This document shows, piece by piece, positions 24,916 through 33,960 of a DNA stretch of 50,880 nt. The DNA comes from a virus. The position numbers and the translations under genes are program-made. Numbering within the stretch: position 1 is the stretch's first letter; each line of letters begins with the position of its first letter. The notes under the pieces were generated by a model. The model made no database searches. It was given only the letters and a program-made list of their open reading frames with translations, and had not been told where the DNA came from. Location of the stretch: the IMG/VR virus record IMGVR_UViG_3300007276_000068, positions 1-50,880 of that record. The stretch is one strand, 5' to 3'.

Positions 24916-27900
24916 TTAATGTTTGCCCACGACAACTTCAATGATGCCGCGTTCTGTATCTGTTTTATTTTCAAGTGATTTTCCAATAACTGTGCCAGCA
25001 GTTGGGGTATTGTTTACACATGCAAACCCTGGGATAGCACTGGTAACTAGAATATCACCTTTTTCTACTTTTCCAACAACTTTACATGGAACACGACCTT
25101 GAAGAGCAACTCCTATAACATGATCACCTGTTAATGCACTGTTCATCAAGTGTGCTGGATTAGTCGTAACAATACCTGCAGCACGGTGATCGTTCTTTCT
25201 AGCTGTTTGAGTAACTTCAAATTCACCACCAAATACCAAAACAGTTCCCGGTTCATAATCAGCATCGCCCAAATAGTTTTCTGCAAGGTCAGCATAATAT
25301 GCTTGTGTTGCAGTACCACTGAATAATGTTGCATATACAGTATTCCACACCAAACTACTTGAGCCTAGATTTCTAACATTTGAAGAACTTGGTACTATGT
25401 TGGTATTGAGCCTTCCAGAAAAGCTTATAGTATCAGTTGTTGCGTTTCCAAATGTGGTATTTCCACCAAACTGTGCAGCCCCATTTACAGCAAGATCTCC
25501 AGTGACGGTTAACGAATCAGTGCTTGGATTATAATATAACCCAGAATCAGTATACAGCAGTTCAGCAGTTGACGAAGTATTATTTGAATCAACAAATGTT
25601 ATATAATGATTGGAGTTAATAGAAGTTGAAACTGTTTCTACTTGAGTTGCACTGCCACCAATTGCGCCAACAAACTCATTAGCATAAATTTTATCATACT
25701 TGAGGGTGTCACTTCCAATATTATAAACATCTGGAACATCTGGAAGAATCGCAGTTTCAGTTACTTTGAACGGCATACTTCCCCCAACTACCAATCCAAT
25801 TTGGTCAGCAATTGTAAATCCATTGTTTGCACCCAATGCTATACCAGTTGAATTAACATCACCTTCACCATATGCTTCAATAAATGCAGTTTTGATCCAA
25901 CTTGCACCAATTCTACTATTATTGGCCAATGGAGAGTTTGATTGGAATATGGTTTGTGTAACACTTGAACCATCAATTGACAAACTTCCAGGAATATTAA
26001 CAGTTGGATCAGTGCCACCAGTTGCAGTGAGCACAACCCCCTGTGCTGGAGTTTTCATTATTAATTGAGTACCAGATAATGATAAGATTTCGTAAGTAGA
26101 ATCAGACCCTAATATCAAGCTGTTTGCTTGAATACTACCATTTGACCTAGTTTTTACTATTTTACTATTTTCACCAATTATGGTAGTCTGCTCAATACTA
26201 TATGTATCAGTTCCAGTTCTACTAATCATCCCGAGGATTGTTCCTGGAATATCAGTGTGCATGATTGCACCACCAGCATCGGCAATTGTTGAGAATGATA
26301 TTTCACTTACACTGCCAGTTCCAGCGGCACTTCTGCCAAGAACAGTTCCAGTTGATATTTGTTGTATTTTGGAAATTGTAATACCATTATCTTTTACACT
26401 TACCCAACCGTTTGTTGATTCAAATGCTACGCTATCAAATGCTGCCAAACCAAGATCATTTTGTGTTATGCCACTTGCTGATGTTAAGTCTGCCGCGGCA
26501 GAATTCATTGATAATTTACTTTGCACTATTCCTGCAGAAGCGTTAATATCAGAATTAACAATAGTATTTGCTTTAATACCAGCATTTAGTGTGATGTATC
26601 TGTCAGTAACTTCGCCAGCAACAATAGTTATTACTCTGTCAGTTGTTACTTCTATATCGCTTGCAGCATCCCAGATTCCATTTGCCCATTCTGCATAAGG
26701 ACCATCGATTACCAGTCCAGAAACTCCACCACCTGTAGTAATAGTGTCCTGACCAGCACCCACATCATCACCTGCACTAAATGCACCCGATGTTGCAGTA
26801 TAAATGATGTTAACAAGATCACCGCGATAATCCTGCGCAGTATATACATCAATAATTGTACCAGTTGCACTACTTTCTGATCCGGTAATAACATCACCAA
26901 TGTTAAACTCTCCGCCCACTATAGTGGTGGCTTGTATGACAATTTTAAATTTACCTGTTGACACTAGTAGTTGGTCATTTTCTAGGTTATTAATTTCGAC
27001 ATCTTGTAATGATTCAATTGTTGTAACAACAGTATCTCTGATATTATCAGCATAATCTTTAGTTGCGGCATCTGATCCCTGAACTGGTGCCGCCAAGTTA
27101 GAAACTGTATTTCCGTTAGCATTTAAATTACCAGTCATTGGTGTAGATCCAGACAGTGATAATGCACCTGATCCTATCTTATTAGCAACAGGTATATCGT
27201 TAAGATCAAAACCCAATCTTCTGTTTACATATCCTCTGACAGCACTTTCCGTAGGAATAGTATCAGTAGCGTTGTCACCCATTGAACTATCTGTTGAGAA
27301 TTCTGAAATAACAACTCCACGCTTAAATCCAAGTCCATCAACATCACTGAGTGCAAGACTTGCACTAAATGTCACAGTTCCTGTTCCTTGATCGACACTA
27401 AAGAATCTACCCACACGGAAAATACCATCTTGGTCAGTACTCACATAGAAAACTCTTCCCTTTCCACGCTCATCAACCTCATTGGCTTGATCTGCTTCTC
27501 TTGGTGCACCGTATATAACATTTGGATAATTGGATTGGTTAAATCCGCCAGTTCCAACTTCCAGGAAATCATGGCTTGTAGCACGACATGTTGATATATT
27601 TTTTGTCACATCACCCAATGCACCTGCTTTTAATCCTGCTCGCAATGTGATAGTTTCAGTGCCACGAATTACTGGACTTTCCAATCCAGTAGCAGCAGTT
27701 GTTTGATTGATGTCTTCTCCAACTTCTGCAATCTCTACTATAGCATATGCATTGTCTTCAGCAATTGCAATAATATTGTCATCACTATCCACACCTTGAT
27801 AGTTGAACACATAATGTTTTTTTCCGCCCCATACAAATATAGGTGCTTCTTCAGTTAATGTATCCACAGTCCAGCCAGCAGGTCTGTTAGCCTCAGGAGT

Positions 27901-30900
27901 TCTAGTATTATTATTTAAGCGATATATTTCATTAAAATCTGCGCTAGCAATTACTGCAATAACATCATCACCAATTGTGGCACCTTTGGTTGTTCCACCA
28001 GCACCAGCTAGTGCAGTTTCAGCAGCTCTAACTGGATCAACGATCAATCTTATATAATCGTAACTGCTATCCAAACCAACTTGTAAGGCATCAGCAGCTA
28101 AATCATTTCCAATACTGTCACTACTTAAGAAACTAATAGAGCGATAAACAGTATCTGGGCTTTCAGCAAACACAACCGCAGTACTTGGACGGATAGTTAA
28201 TGAGTTTATTTCTGCGATGTCAGATATAATATGTGTTTGGTTTCGACGGTAGTTAATTATTTCTCCCCAAGGAACAGTTGCCAAAAGTCCATTAATACTA
28301 AACTGAGCATCTGTTGTAGTGAAGTTTAACTTGTATACGATACCACTATATTTTGGAGTTGAAGGATCAACTGCTATTGTACCTGCAACACTTGCTCCTG
28401 TAATAACACCTGCAGTCACTTCAGTAACGGTAATAACAGCATCGTTAGTTAATGTTACACCACTTAAAAGTGAACCATCAACAGTAATAGTATCGTTAAC
28501 AGCATAGTCAGTGCCACCACTTTCAATATTTACTGTATATCCGTCAGCAATAGTTTTATATATACTGAACACGGCTCCTGCTCCAGCTGTTGAAACAGTT
28601 GTTGCTGGTATTACATCATTGATTGACTGGAATCGTCCTATATGAATACCTGAAACACTTACACTTGCGATTTCGTAACGTGCAAATGATGGACGTGATG
28701 GATGCCACACATCAATTTCTGATCTGTTTGACGGAGGATCTATCATATCATATGCGTGTATATACAAAGATTCCACTGCGTTATCATAACCAGTGTTGTC
28801 AACATCATAAGGGACGCTGTTGGCTCCAAGTGATACTGATAATACTTCAATTTCGTCACTTGTATTAAAAATACCAGTGGTGTTTATCAAATATACAACA
28901 CTGCTTCCATTTGCACCCGTGCTAACTGACACTGTACCAGTAGCACCTGACGTTTGTTGTACTAATACATCATCTGCATCCACGACCACTGGACCTGCTA
29001 GATATAAGACACTATCAGATGAGACAGTTCTAGCTGACATCACCATGTCTTGCCCAAGAACAACTGCATCAGGTACTTCATTTGGATCAGCACCTTCTGC
29101 GATCAATCCATATTCACCATAGCACGAGCTACCAGTAAGTGAACGAATCTGTGAACCATTTAATGCATAATAACTGGTCCAGCAATAATATGTAAACATA
29201 CTAACGTTTTCAGATAATGCACCGTTATTACACACCAACCCATACCCCAAATCATTGATTTGAGTAAAGTCGTTTGCCAGCATACTTCTGTTACCAGCTG
29301 TTTGAATCGTTATGTCAATTGGTGATGTAAAATCATCAAGATCTACACCAGTTGACAACGAACTAGTTACCCCAGTAAATCCTGTACCACCATTTGAATT
29401 ACTTGATAATATAAGTTCTGCAGTTCCCAATTCAGGATCGTATGCACTTATGACATCAATTTGGAAACGTCTTCCATCGATATAAAACGGGGAAGGAGTT
29501 TGTGGTTTTCTTAAAAATAGACCTTGATTTGGCAAACTTGCCACGCTCAGTCTAAATGGGTTCCCATCAACTCTTTCAATAACTTGTACGGCTGAGTTTC
29601 CAGTAAACGCATCAATATACAAACCACCACGGAATGCCTGACGATTTAAACTTTTAGAAAAACTGGAACCAGTTTGTATATATGGTGATTTTGTTAATAT
29701 CTGGCCGTCAGGGTCAAGTACACACATAAATCCACCGTGACCTTGAACTGTTAAATTACGGATAATAGTTGCATCGTTCATCAAGAATACATCCATATCA
29801 TCGTTGGATTTTGGAGTACTATCTGGATCAGTTGGATCAGTCAAATAGTGATATCCAAAATATCCATCCACTGTTTCAGTTAATGGATTAGTAAATGCAA
29901 CACCGTCAGATGCAATAGTCAAACCGTCAAAGACTGCATCTCTGTAGAAAAACGATTGCGAGTATCTTGATTCAGAAACTCCTGCTTTTGGTCTAATAAT
30001 GCATCTTCTAAATTCATCACCAACAACTGATACGTTTTCACTTATTTTAATTGGAAGATGTTCTTGGTATATTCCCGATTCTACAAGAATTGAAATTTGC
30101 TTGTTTTTAACCAAGTTTCCATATTCTAATGCTTCACCATCTAAAAATTCAATAGGTTCCAATAGTTGTACTTCAATTTCATCAGTTCCTGGTAATGTAA
30201 CTGGAGTTCCGCCATCTTCTGCAAGGTATTCTATAATACGGCCAATTGCTCCAGATGTTTTACCTCTGATTACTTTTCCAGGAATAATATCTGAAGATAT
30301 AGGAGTTGCTTGGTCAATAAACCCAGTTCCGCCATTATCAACATTTACCCTATAGTTTCTAGGACCGTCAGCAACTGGTGGACTTAAAAATACACCAACA
30401 TTTATAATATCAATAACTATATTTAATTTTGCAGTTAGTACACTTTCAGCATTTGCATCAGGATCAAGGCTTAAATTTTTATATTGCAAAACAGCATCTT
30501 GATATAACACTGGTAAATCAGTACTAGATATTATCAATGGCAATATTGATTTTACATAATTTATTGCCGCAAGTGTCTCTGTTCTTTGAGTAGTAATTGC
30601 TCTAGTTGAACTTGGGTTTGAATAATATCTAATACCAGCTTGTCGTGAAAGATAGTTTGCATTGTCACCCATTAACGAATCAAGTGTTATCGACTCTAGT
30701 ATATAATCAATATCACGTTCATAAGTTTCAGTATCGTATAAAAAATCTGGATAGCTATCGTTAATATAAGCAATAACTTCTTTTTGTATAAATTCTTTAT
30801 TCTCAACCACCATTGCTCTGGCATTTGTACGGCCAGCAGGAGGCGCATCAGCCCCAGCACCAGATACTACACCATTAGAAGCGCCCGCATTGTATGTCAT

Positions 30901-32079
30901 AGTTTGCATATACGGGCCAGGTTCATAAGGTGCAGCTATCATCAGCTCTTCTGCTTTCTGTGCGGCAGCATTGATGGTCTGGTATGCATAAGCTGGGCTA
31001 CGCCCCTCTTTTCCTGGCGGAGTTGATGTGTGTAGATCGTCCCCAGTTGTACTTACATACAAGTTAACTTGACTATAAGTTGTAGCATTATCAACATATA
31101 ACTTTGTCACCGCTTGTAGGTCATCATCGCCATTTGGCGTACCAATCCCTGCAAGGTCCCCAGGGTGATCAAACAAATTAAGTGCGCCAGTCATAGTATC
31201 ACCTTCACGGCGAACTATTGATGTTCTTGGCAACGCATTATTTGCCAACCAATTACCTTCAAGTGTTGAATCATATGCTTCATCAGATATTGTAAATGGT
31301 GCATCACCACCACTGATCAGGATTCTGTTAGATCCATTTATCGCATCAGGTGCCGTTGAGTGTAATGATAATTTTGTATCATCAACAACATTTATGTAAT
31401 ATGTATTTCCACTAATAACCCCAAAAGGATCATCACCAGCTGAGTTGAAAACAAATGCTGCTCCATTATACTCAGAAGTAAATCCATGTTCTAAGTTAAA
31501 ATAACCACCAGATACGTCTGATGTAATCTTTACATATGCATCAGTGTTTGATGGCTCATATGGTAGACGAAGCCCTCCACCTGCTACAACTTTAGCTTGA
31601 TAACTAGCATCAGCATATCCTTTAGTAATTACCAAATCATCAATGGTTATAGGATTCGTGCTATGAACAGTGTTATATGTATCCACTGCGGCTTGATCAA
31701 TTGAAACATTTGCAATTGGCTGTGTTCCAGCATTTAACGGTCCAGTTAAAACCGGTTCAGGATCATTGGCCAGCTTGGAAACCAACTGTCTAATTATAAG
31801 CTTCCCTTCAACTGAAAAGTCAAAACCAATAGTACCGTCACTTGCAAGTTCTAAAAAGTTAGTATTAGTACCAACACTATTTGTAGCCAAGACCTTGTTT
31901 TCATTACCCTCATATGTATCAGGAGTATCGCTTAGATCAATAATTGATATTTGGCCTCCAATTCCAAAAACTGCATAAAGTTCCTGAAAATTCTCATTTA
32001 CTTTACGGAAACTTTCACGAATACTGTCTCCAGTTCCATCATTGCCTTCAATACCAATGTCTATTTTTTGGTTTGCCAT
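24916..32079 (-). CDS. Giant tail-fibre protein (2387 aa)
   Basis: Begins with the shared attachment signature (IDIGIEGNDGTGDSIRESF, RKVNENFQEL). Beyond it come long beta-rich stretches with a right-handed beta-helix look (IRNLTVQGHGGFMCVLDPDG, FTQINDLGYGLVCNNGALS), a conserved cyanophage/pelagiphage fibre block (GRVFYVSTDQDGIFRVGRFF) and the STPMTGNLNANGNTVSNLA repeat. The C-terminal domain (YYADLAENYLGDADYEPGTV, NDHRAAGIVTTNPAHLMN) resembles fibre C-termini that end in a chaperone/peptidase-like region; I see no certain catalytic residues. Probably the main host-range fibre. GGAGTAAAG precedes the ATG. Confidence 0.88.
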   Translation of the reverse strand: MANQKIDIGIEGNDGTGDSIRESFRKVNENFQELYAVFGIGGQISIIDLSDTPDTYEGNENKVLATNSVGTNTNFLELASDGTIGFDFSVEGKLIIRQLVSKLANDPEPVLTGPLNAGTQPIANVSIDQAAVDTYNTVHSTNPITIDDLVITKGYADASYQAKVVAGGGLRLPYEPSNTDAYVKITSDVSGGYFNLEHGFTSEYNGAAFVFNSAGDDPFGVISGNTYYINVVDDTKLSLHSTAPDAINGSNRILISGGDAPFTISDEAYDSTLEGNWLANNALPRTSIVRREGDTMTGALNLFDHPGDLAGIGTPNGDDDLQAVTKLYVDNATTYSQVNLYVSTTGDDLHTSTPPGKEGRSPAYAYQTINAAAQKAEELMIAAPYEPGPYMQTMTYNAGASNGVVSGAGADAPPAGRTNARAMVVENKEFIQKEVIAYINDSYPDFLYDTETYERDIDYILESITLDSLMGDNANYLSRQAGIRYYSNPSSTRAITTQRTETLAAINYVKSILPLIISSTDLPVLYQDAVLQYKNLSLDPDANAESVLTAKLNIVIDIINVGVFLSPPVADGPRNYRVNVDNGGTGFIDQATPISSDIIPGKVIRGKTSGAIGRIIEYLAEDGGTPVTLPGTDEIEVQLLEPIEFLDGEALEYGNLVKNKQISILVESGIYQEHLPIKISENVSVVGDEFRRCIIRPKAGVSESRYSQSFFYRDAVFDGLTIASDGVAFTNPLTETVDGYFGYHYLTDPTDPDSTPKSNDDMDVFLMNDATIIRNLTVQGHGGFMCVLDPDGQILTKSPYIQTGSSFSKSLNRQAFRGGLYIDAFTGNSAVQVIERVDGNPFRLSVASLPNQGLFLRKPQTPSPFYIDGRRFQIDVISAYDPELGTAELILSSNSNGGTGFTGVTSSLSTGVDLDDFTSPIDITIQTAGNRSMLANDFTQINDLGYGLVCNNGALSENVSMFTYYCWTSYYALNGSQIRSLTGSSCYGEYGLIAEGADPNEVPDAVVLGQDMVMSARTVSSDSVLYLAGPVVVDADDVLVQQTSGATGTVSVSTGANGSSVVYLINTTGIFNTSDEIEVLSVSLGANSVPYDVDNTGYDNAVESLYIHAYDMIDPPSNRSEIDVWHPSRPSFARYEIASVSVSGIHIGRFQSINDVIPATTVSTAGAGAVFSIYKTIADGYTVNIESGGTDYAVNDTITVDGSLLSGVTLTNDAVITVTEVTAGVITGASVAGTIAVDPSTPKYSGIVYKLNFTTTDAQFSINGLLATVPWGEIINYRRNQTHIISDIAEINSLTIRPSTAVVFAESPDTVYRSISFLSSDSIGNDLAADALQVGLDSSYDYIRLIVDPVRAAETALAGAGGTTKGATIGDDVIAVIASADFNEIYRLNNNTRTPEANRPAGWTVDTLTEEAPIFVWGGKKHYVFNYQGVDSDDNIIAIAEDNAYAIVEIAEVGEDINQTTAATGLESPVIRGTETITLRAGLKAGALGDVTKNISTCRATSHDFLEVGTGGFNQSNYPNVIYGAPREADQANEVDERGKGRVFYVSTDQDGIFRVGRFFSVDQGTGTVTFSASLALSDVDGLGFKRGVVISEFSTDSSMGDNATDTIPTESAVRGYVNRRLGFDLNDIPVANKIGSGALSLSGSTPMTGNLNANGNTVSNLAAPVQGSDAATKDYADNIRDTVVTTIESLQDVEINNLENDQLLVSTGKFKIVIQATTIVGGEFNIGDVITGSESSATGTIIDVYTAQDYRGDLVNIIYTATSGAFSAGDDVGAGQDTITTGGGVSGLVIDGPYAEWANGIWDAASDIEVTTDRVITIVAGEVTDRYITLNAGIKANTIVNSDINASAGIVQSKLSMNSAAADLTSASGITQNDLGLAAFDSVAFESTNGWVSVKDNGITISKIQQISTGTVLGRSAAGTGSVSEISFSTIADAGGAIMHTDIPGTILGMISRTGTDTYSIEQTTIIGENSKIVKTRSNGSIQANSLILGSDSTYEILSLSGTQLIMKTPAQGVVLTATGGTDPTVNIPGSLSIDGSSVTQTIFQSNSPLANNSRIGASWIKTAFIEAYGEGDVNSTGIALGANNGFTIADQIGLVVGGSMPFKVTETAILPDVPDVYNIGSDTLKYDKIYANEFVGAIGGSATQVETVSTSINSNHYITFVDSNNTSSTAELLYTDSGLYYNPSTDSLTVTGDLAVNGAAQFGGNTTFGNATTDTISFSGRLNTNIVPSSSNVRNLGSSSLVWNTVYATLFSGTATQAYYADLAENYLGDADYEPGTVLVFGGEFEVTQTARKNDHRAAGIVTTNPAHLMNSALTGDHVIGVALQGRVPCKVVGKVEKGDILVTSAIPGFACVNNTPTAGTVIGKSLENKTDTERGIIEVVVGKH

Positions 32080-32092
32080 CTACTTTACTCCA

Positions 32093-32458
32093 TTAAATTG
32101 TTGGACTGGATAATTCATCCATATTAAAATTCACACTAACGCCACAACCACAACTTGATTGTGCATTAGGATTTTTTATTTCGAAACTTGCACCAACCAG
32201 ACTTTTTACATAGTCTAATTCCGTGCCAATTAAAAACATTAAACTGGATGCACCTACAACAAACCTGCCAGCACCATCAGTTTGAACTATCTCATCACCA
32301 GGTGCCAAATCACTAGGGTGATTCACAGTTCCCCAGTCATATTCAAACCCAGCACAACCGCCACCTTTAATGTTTAAACTGATTGCATAGCAATTGTTTT
32401 CAACACAAAGATAGTCGATTTGTTTTTTAGCTGTTTCAGTTAATTTGCAAATGTTCAT
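32093..32458 (-). CDS. A-type iron-sulfur carrier, IscA/ErpA/HesB-like (121 aa)
   Basis: The three metal-ligand cysteines of the family are present: Cys35 in IKGGGCAGFEYDW and Cys103/Cys105 in SSCGCGVSVNF. The body LTETAKKQIDYL, then LIGTELDYVKSLVGASFEI, is typical. Such proteins carry Fe-S clusters to apo-proteins. Related genes occur in marine phages. Late promoter TATAAATA 18 nt before the start, so it is probably made late. It may serve Fe-S proteins such as the phage ferredoxin, but this is inference. Confidence 0.9.
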   Translation of the reverse strand: MNICKLTETAKKQIDYLCVENNCYAISLNIKGGGCAGFEYDWGTVNHPSDLAPGDEIVQTDGAGRFVVGASSLMFLIGTELDYVKSLVGASFEIKNPNAQSSCGCGVSVNFNMDELSSPTI

Positions 32459-32476
32459 GTTTTTCTCTCTTAATGA

Positions 32477-32484
32477 TATTTATA
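32477..32484 (-). promoter_or_regulatory. Late promoter TATAAATA
   Basis: A perfect TATAAATA, ending 18 nt before the ATG at 32458, with AAGAGAG between. Confidence 0.7.
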
Positions 32485-32504
32485 CTAGATTTCTATAATC
32501 TTAA

Positions 32505-32512
32505 TGTAAATA
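32505..32512 (+). promoter_or_regulatory. Late-type element TGTAAATA, 5 nt before ATG
   Basis: TGTAAATA, TATAG-type 5-nt spacer (TATAGTT region), ATG at 32518; no Shine-Dalgarno. Predicts a leaderless plus-strand mRNA, divergent from the late promoter at 32477. Confidence 0.45.
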
Positions 32513-32517
32513 TAGTT

Positions 32518-32805
32518 ATGTTTATAAAAGAATACACTGAGCAAACACGACATGTTCGTAAATCAAAAAATGGAGAAGAACATTGGTATCACCGTACTAA
32601 AACAATGGTTCTTTTTAGATGCGATTGTTGTGATGCAGAATTCGTCCGTCCACGTGGAAGCATGGACCCCAAGAGATTAAGTAACAATTATTTTCATGTT
32701 TGTGAAAACTGCGACGTCAAAAGATTTGCACAGAAAAAAGGTGTTGAACGAAAACAAATTTGGAATTTATCTGCTAGCAGTAACTTGCCTATTGGGAAAC
32801 TATAG
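32518..32805 (+). CDS. Conserved zinc-ribbon protein (95 aa)
   Basis: Two CxxC knuckles, Cys35-x2-Cys38 (FRCDCCDAEF) and Cys62-x2-Cys65 (VCENCDVKRF), form a probable zinc ribbon. The flanks EYTEQTRHVRKSKNGEEHWY and RKQIWNLSASSNLPIGKL are conserved in marine T4-like phages; function unknown, possibly nucleic-acid binding. I chose the ATG at 32518 because conservation begins at KEYTEQ; an upstream in-frame ATG adds 15 unrelated residues. The stop meets a convergent gene. Confidence 0.75.
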   Translation: MFIKEYTEQTRHVRKSKNGEEHWYHRTKTMVLFRCDCCDAEFVRPRGSMDPKRLSNNYFHVCENCDVKRFAQKKGVERKQIWNLSASSNLPIGKL

Positions 32806-32979
32806 TTATTCTTTTTTCCAAATAGTCCAAACACCGTAAGCTATTGCAGCATACGCTACAAATACAGCAATTGGCTTCAATACCAGATATGCAACCCCTG
32901 CACCAATTAATATTGCACCATCATATGTTGTGCGCTCTTTTAGTCTGTTTAATATCCAAGTTTTTGCCAATTCAATCAT
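32806..32979 (-). CDS. Small membrane protein (57 aa)
   Basis: Open frame from ATG at 32979 (AAAGGAATTGAATT upstream) to TAA at 32806. The translation starts MIELAKTWILNRLKERTTYD, then has hydrophobic segments (GAILIGAGVAYLVLKPIAVF and VAYAAIAYGVW) and ends TIWKKE. This is a pattern I know from small marine phage membrane proteins. It is convergent with, and immediately adjacent to, the zinc-ribbon gene. Confidence 0.65.
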   Translation of the reverse strand: MIELAKTWILNRLKERTTYDGAILIGAGVAYLVLKPIAVFVAYAAIAYGVWTIWKKE

Positions 32980-33011
32980 AATTCAATTCCTTTAATTTTT
33001 AATTGCATATA

Positions 33012-33018
33012 TATTTAA
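33012..33018 (-). promoter_or_regulatory. Late promoter element TTAAATA
   Basis: TTAAATA, 32 nt before the ATG at 32979 on the minus strand, followed by an AAAGGAA site. Confidence 0.4.
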
Positions 33019-33046
33019 CACAATAACACAAAATAGGAGTGTACAC

Positions 33047-33280
33047 ATGTTAAAATGGATTAAAGAATTTTTTACAAGTAAAAAAGAACCTTTGGTATTA
33101 ACTGATCCAATTCAGTTTAAAGAAGAAAAAAAGGTAGTTGAAAGACCGCCCACACCAACCCCAACTGTTCCAGCAGCTGAAAAGAAGCCACGAAAGCCAA
33201 GACAGAAAAAAGCAGCAGAGGTTGTTGAAACTCCTGCTGCTCCTAAAAAACGTGGTAGGAAACCTAAGACTTCCGAATAA
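33047..33280 (+). CDS. Small basic protein with AT-hook-like end (77 aa)
   Basis: A helical start (MLKWIKEFFTSKKEPL) is followed by a Pro/Lys/Ala-rich disordered body (KKPRKPRQKKAAEVVE) and the end KKRGRKPKTSE. RGRKPK resembles the AT-hook core (RGRP), suggesting DNA binding. It has an AGGAG ribosome binding site. The stop overlaps the convergent gene by 17 nt. Confidence 0.65.
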   Translation: MLKWIKEFFTSKKEPLVLTDPIQFKEEKKVVERPPTPTPTVPAAEKKPRKPRQKKAAEVVETPAAPKKRGRKPKTSE

Positions 33281-33545
33281 AACTTTCAATTGCTTGAATT
33301 GAACTATCCTGGCGGGCCAGCTTTCTTTCTAAAACATTGATCGCTGCCCGCTGTTTTCTTATCTGTTCTTCTAAACTTTGAACATAACGCTGTGTTGGTA
33401 TTTTTTGAACTGCACCATCCTCGCCTAACATTTCAAAGTGATCAGCACCTTGAGCTTTTAGCCCTCCAGAAACTCTATTGGGATTTTTATCTACACTTGC
33501 GGGTTCAGAAGGCTTGCGCCCATACATTCGATTTATATAAGTCAT
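33264..33545 (-). CDS. Conserved coiled-coil protein (93 aa)
   Basis: The N-terminus TYINRMYGRKPSEPASVDKN, then VSGGLKAQGADHFEMLGEDG, is conserved in marine T4-like phages; the C-terminal 45 residues are a coiled coil (QSLEEQIRKQRAAINVLERK). Function unknown; it may be a structural or assembly factor. Its 3' end overlaps the plus-strand basic protein by 17 nt. Confidence 0.7.
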   Translation of the reverse strand: MTYINRMYGRKPSEPASVDKNPNRVSGGLKAQGADHFEMLGEDGAVQKIPTQRYVQSLEEQIRKQRAAINVLERKLARQDSSIQAIESFIRKS

Positions 33546-33552
33546 ACAGTAT

Positions 33553-33960
33553 TTATTGTTTCATCAACCATAGCGTATAATGTTTGGGTGAAAAATAAAA
33601 CTTTTCTCTTACAGAATCACCAGGTCCGTCAATTTTTGTATGCACAACTGTAACAGGTTTTAAAAACAGCCTTTTTCCACTGGCCCAACAAAATGCTCGA
33701 AAATTAAAACAAACGGGCTTTTCTTCGGATCTTACTCTACGTTCGAGAATCATCCAATCAGCAATTTCTTCAGTATCAGGGTTATACATTTTACGACCTA
33801 TAGTTCTCATTTCATATAATTTTAACCGTTGTGACCAGTAATAAGTTTTGTAATCATTTTTTTCTAGCCAAAGTTTTTTTGCCCAACCGTTTTTAGTCCT
33901 TGTTTTGGTAGATTCTCGAAATTTATTCATACGTATCTGATCAAACATACTGTTTGGCAT
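33553..33960 (-). CDS. Basic protein, unknown (about 135 aa)
   Basis: Not recognised. Basic, with KTRTKNGWAKKLWLEKNDYK, then YYWSQRLKLYEMRTIGRKMY and PGDSVREKFYFSPKHYTLWL. The ATG at 33960 follows GTGGGAA; another in-frame ATG at 33948 is possible, and a longer start at 33984 would overlap uvdE by 44 nt. A nucleic-acid-binding role would fit the charge, but nothing shows it. Confidence 0.55.
   Translation of the reverse strand: MPNSMFDQIRMNKFRESTKTRTKNGWAKKLWLEKNDYKTYYWSQRLKLYEMRTIGRKMYNPDTEEIADWMILERRVRSEEKPVCFNFRAFCWASGKRLFLKPVTVVHTKIDGPGDSVREKFYFSPKHYTLWLMKQ

Noticed and set aside
24916-32079. CRISPR-like or tandem DNA repeats in the giant fibre gene
   Set aside because: The recurring short words (CCAGTTGCA-type) are codon-level repetition in a Thr/Gly/Ser-rich protein; no regular spacing or identical repeats.
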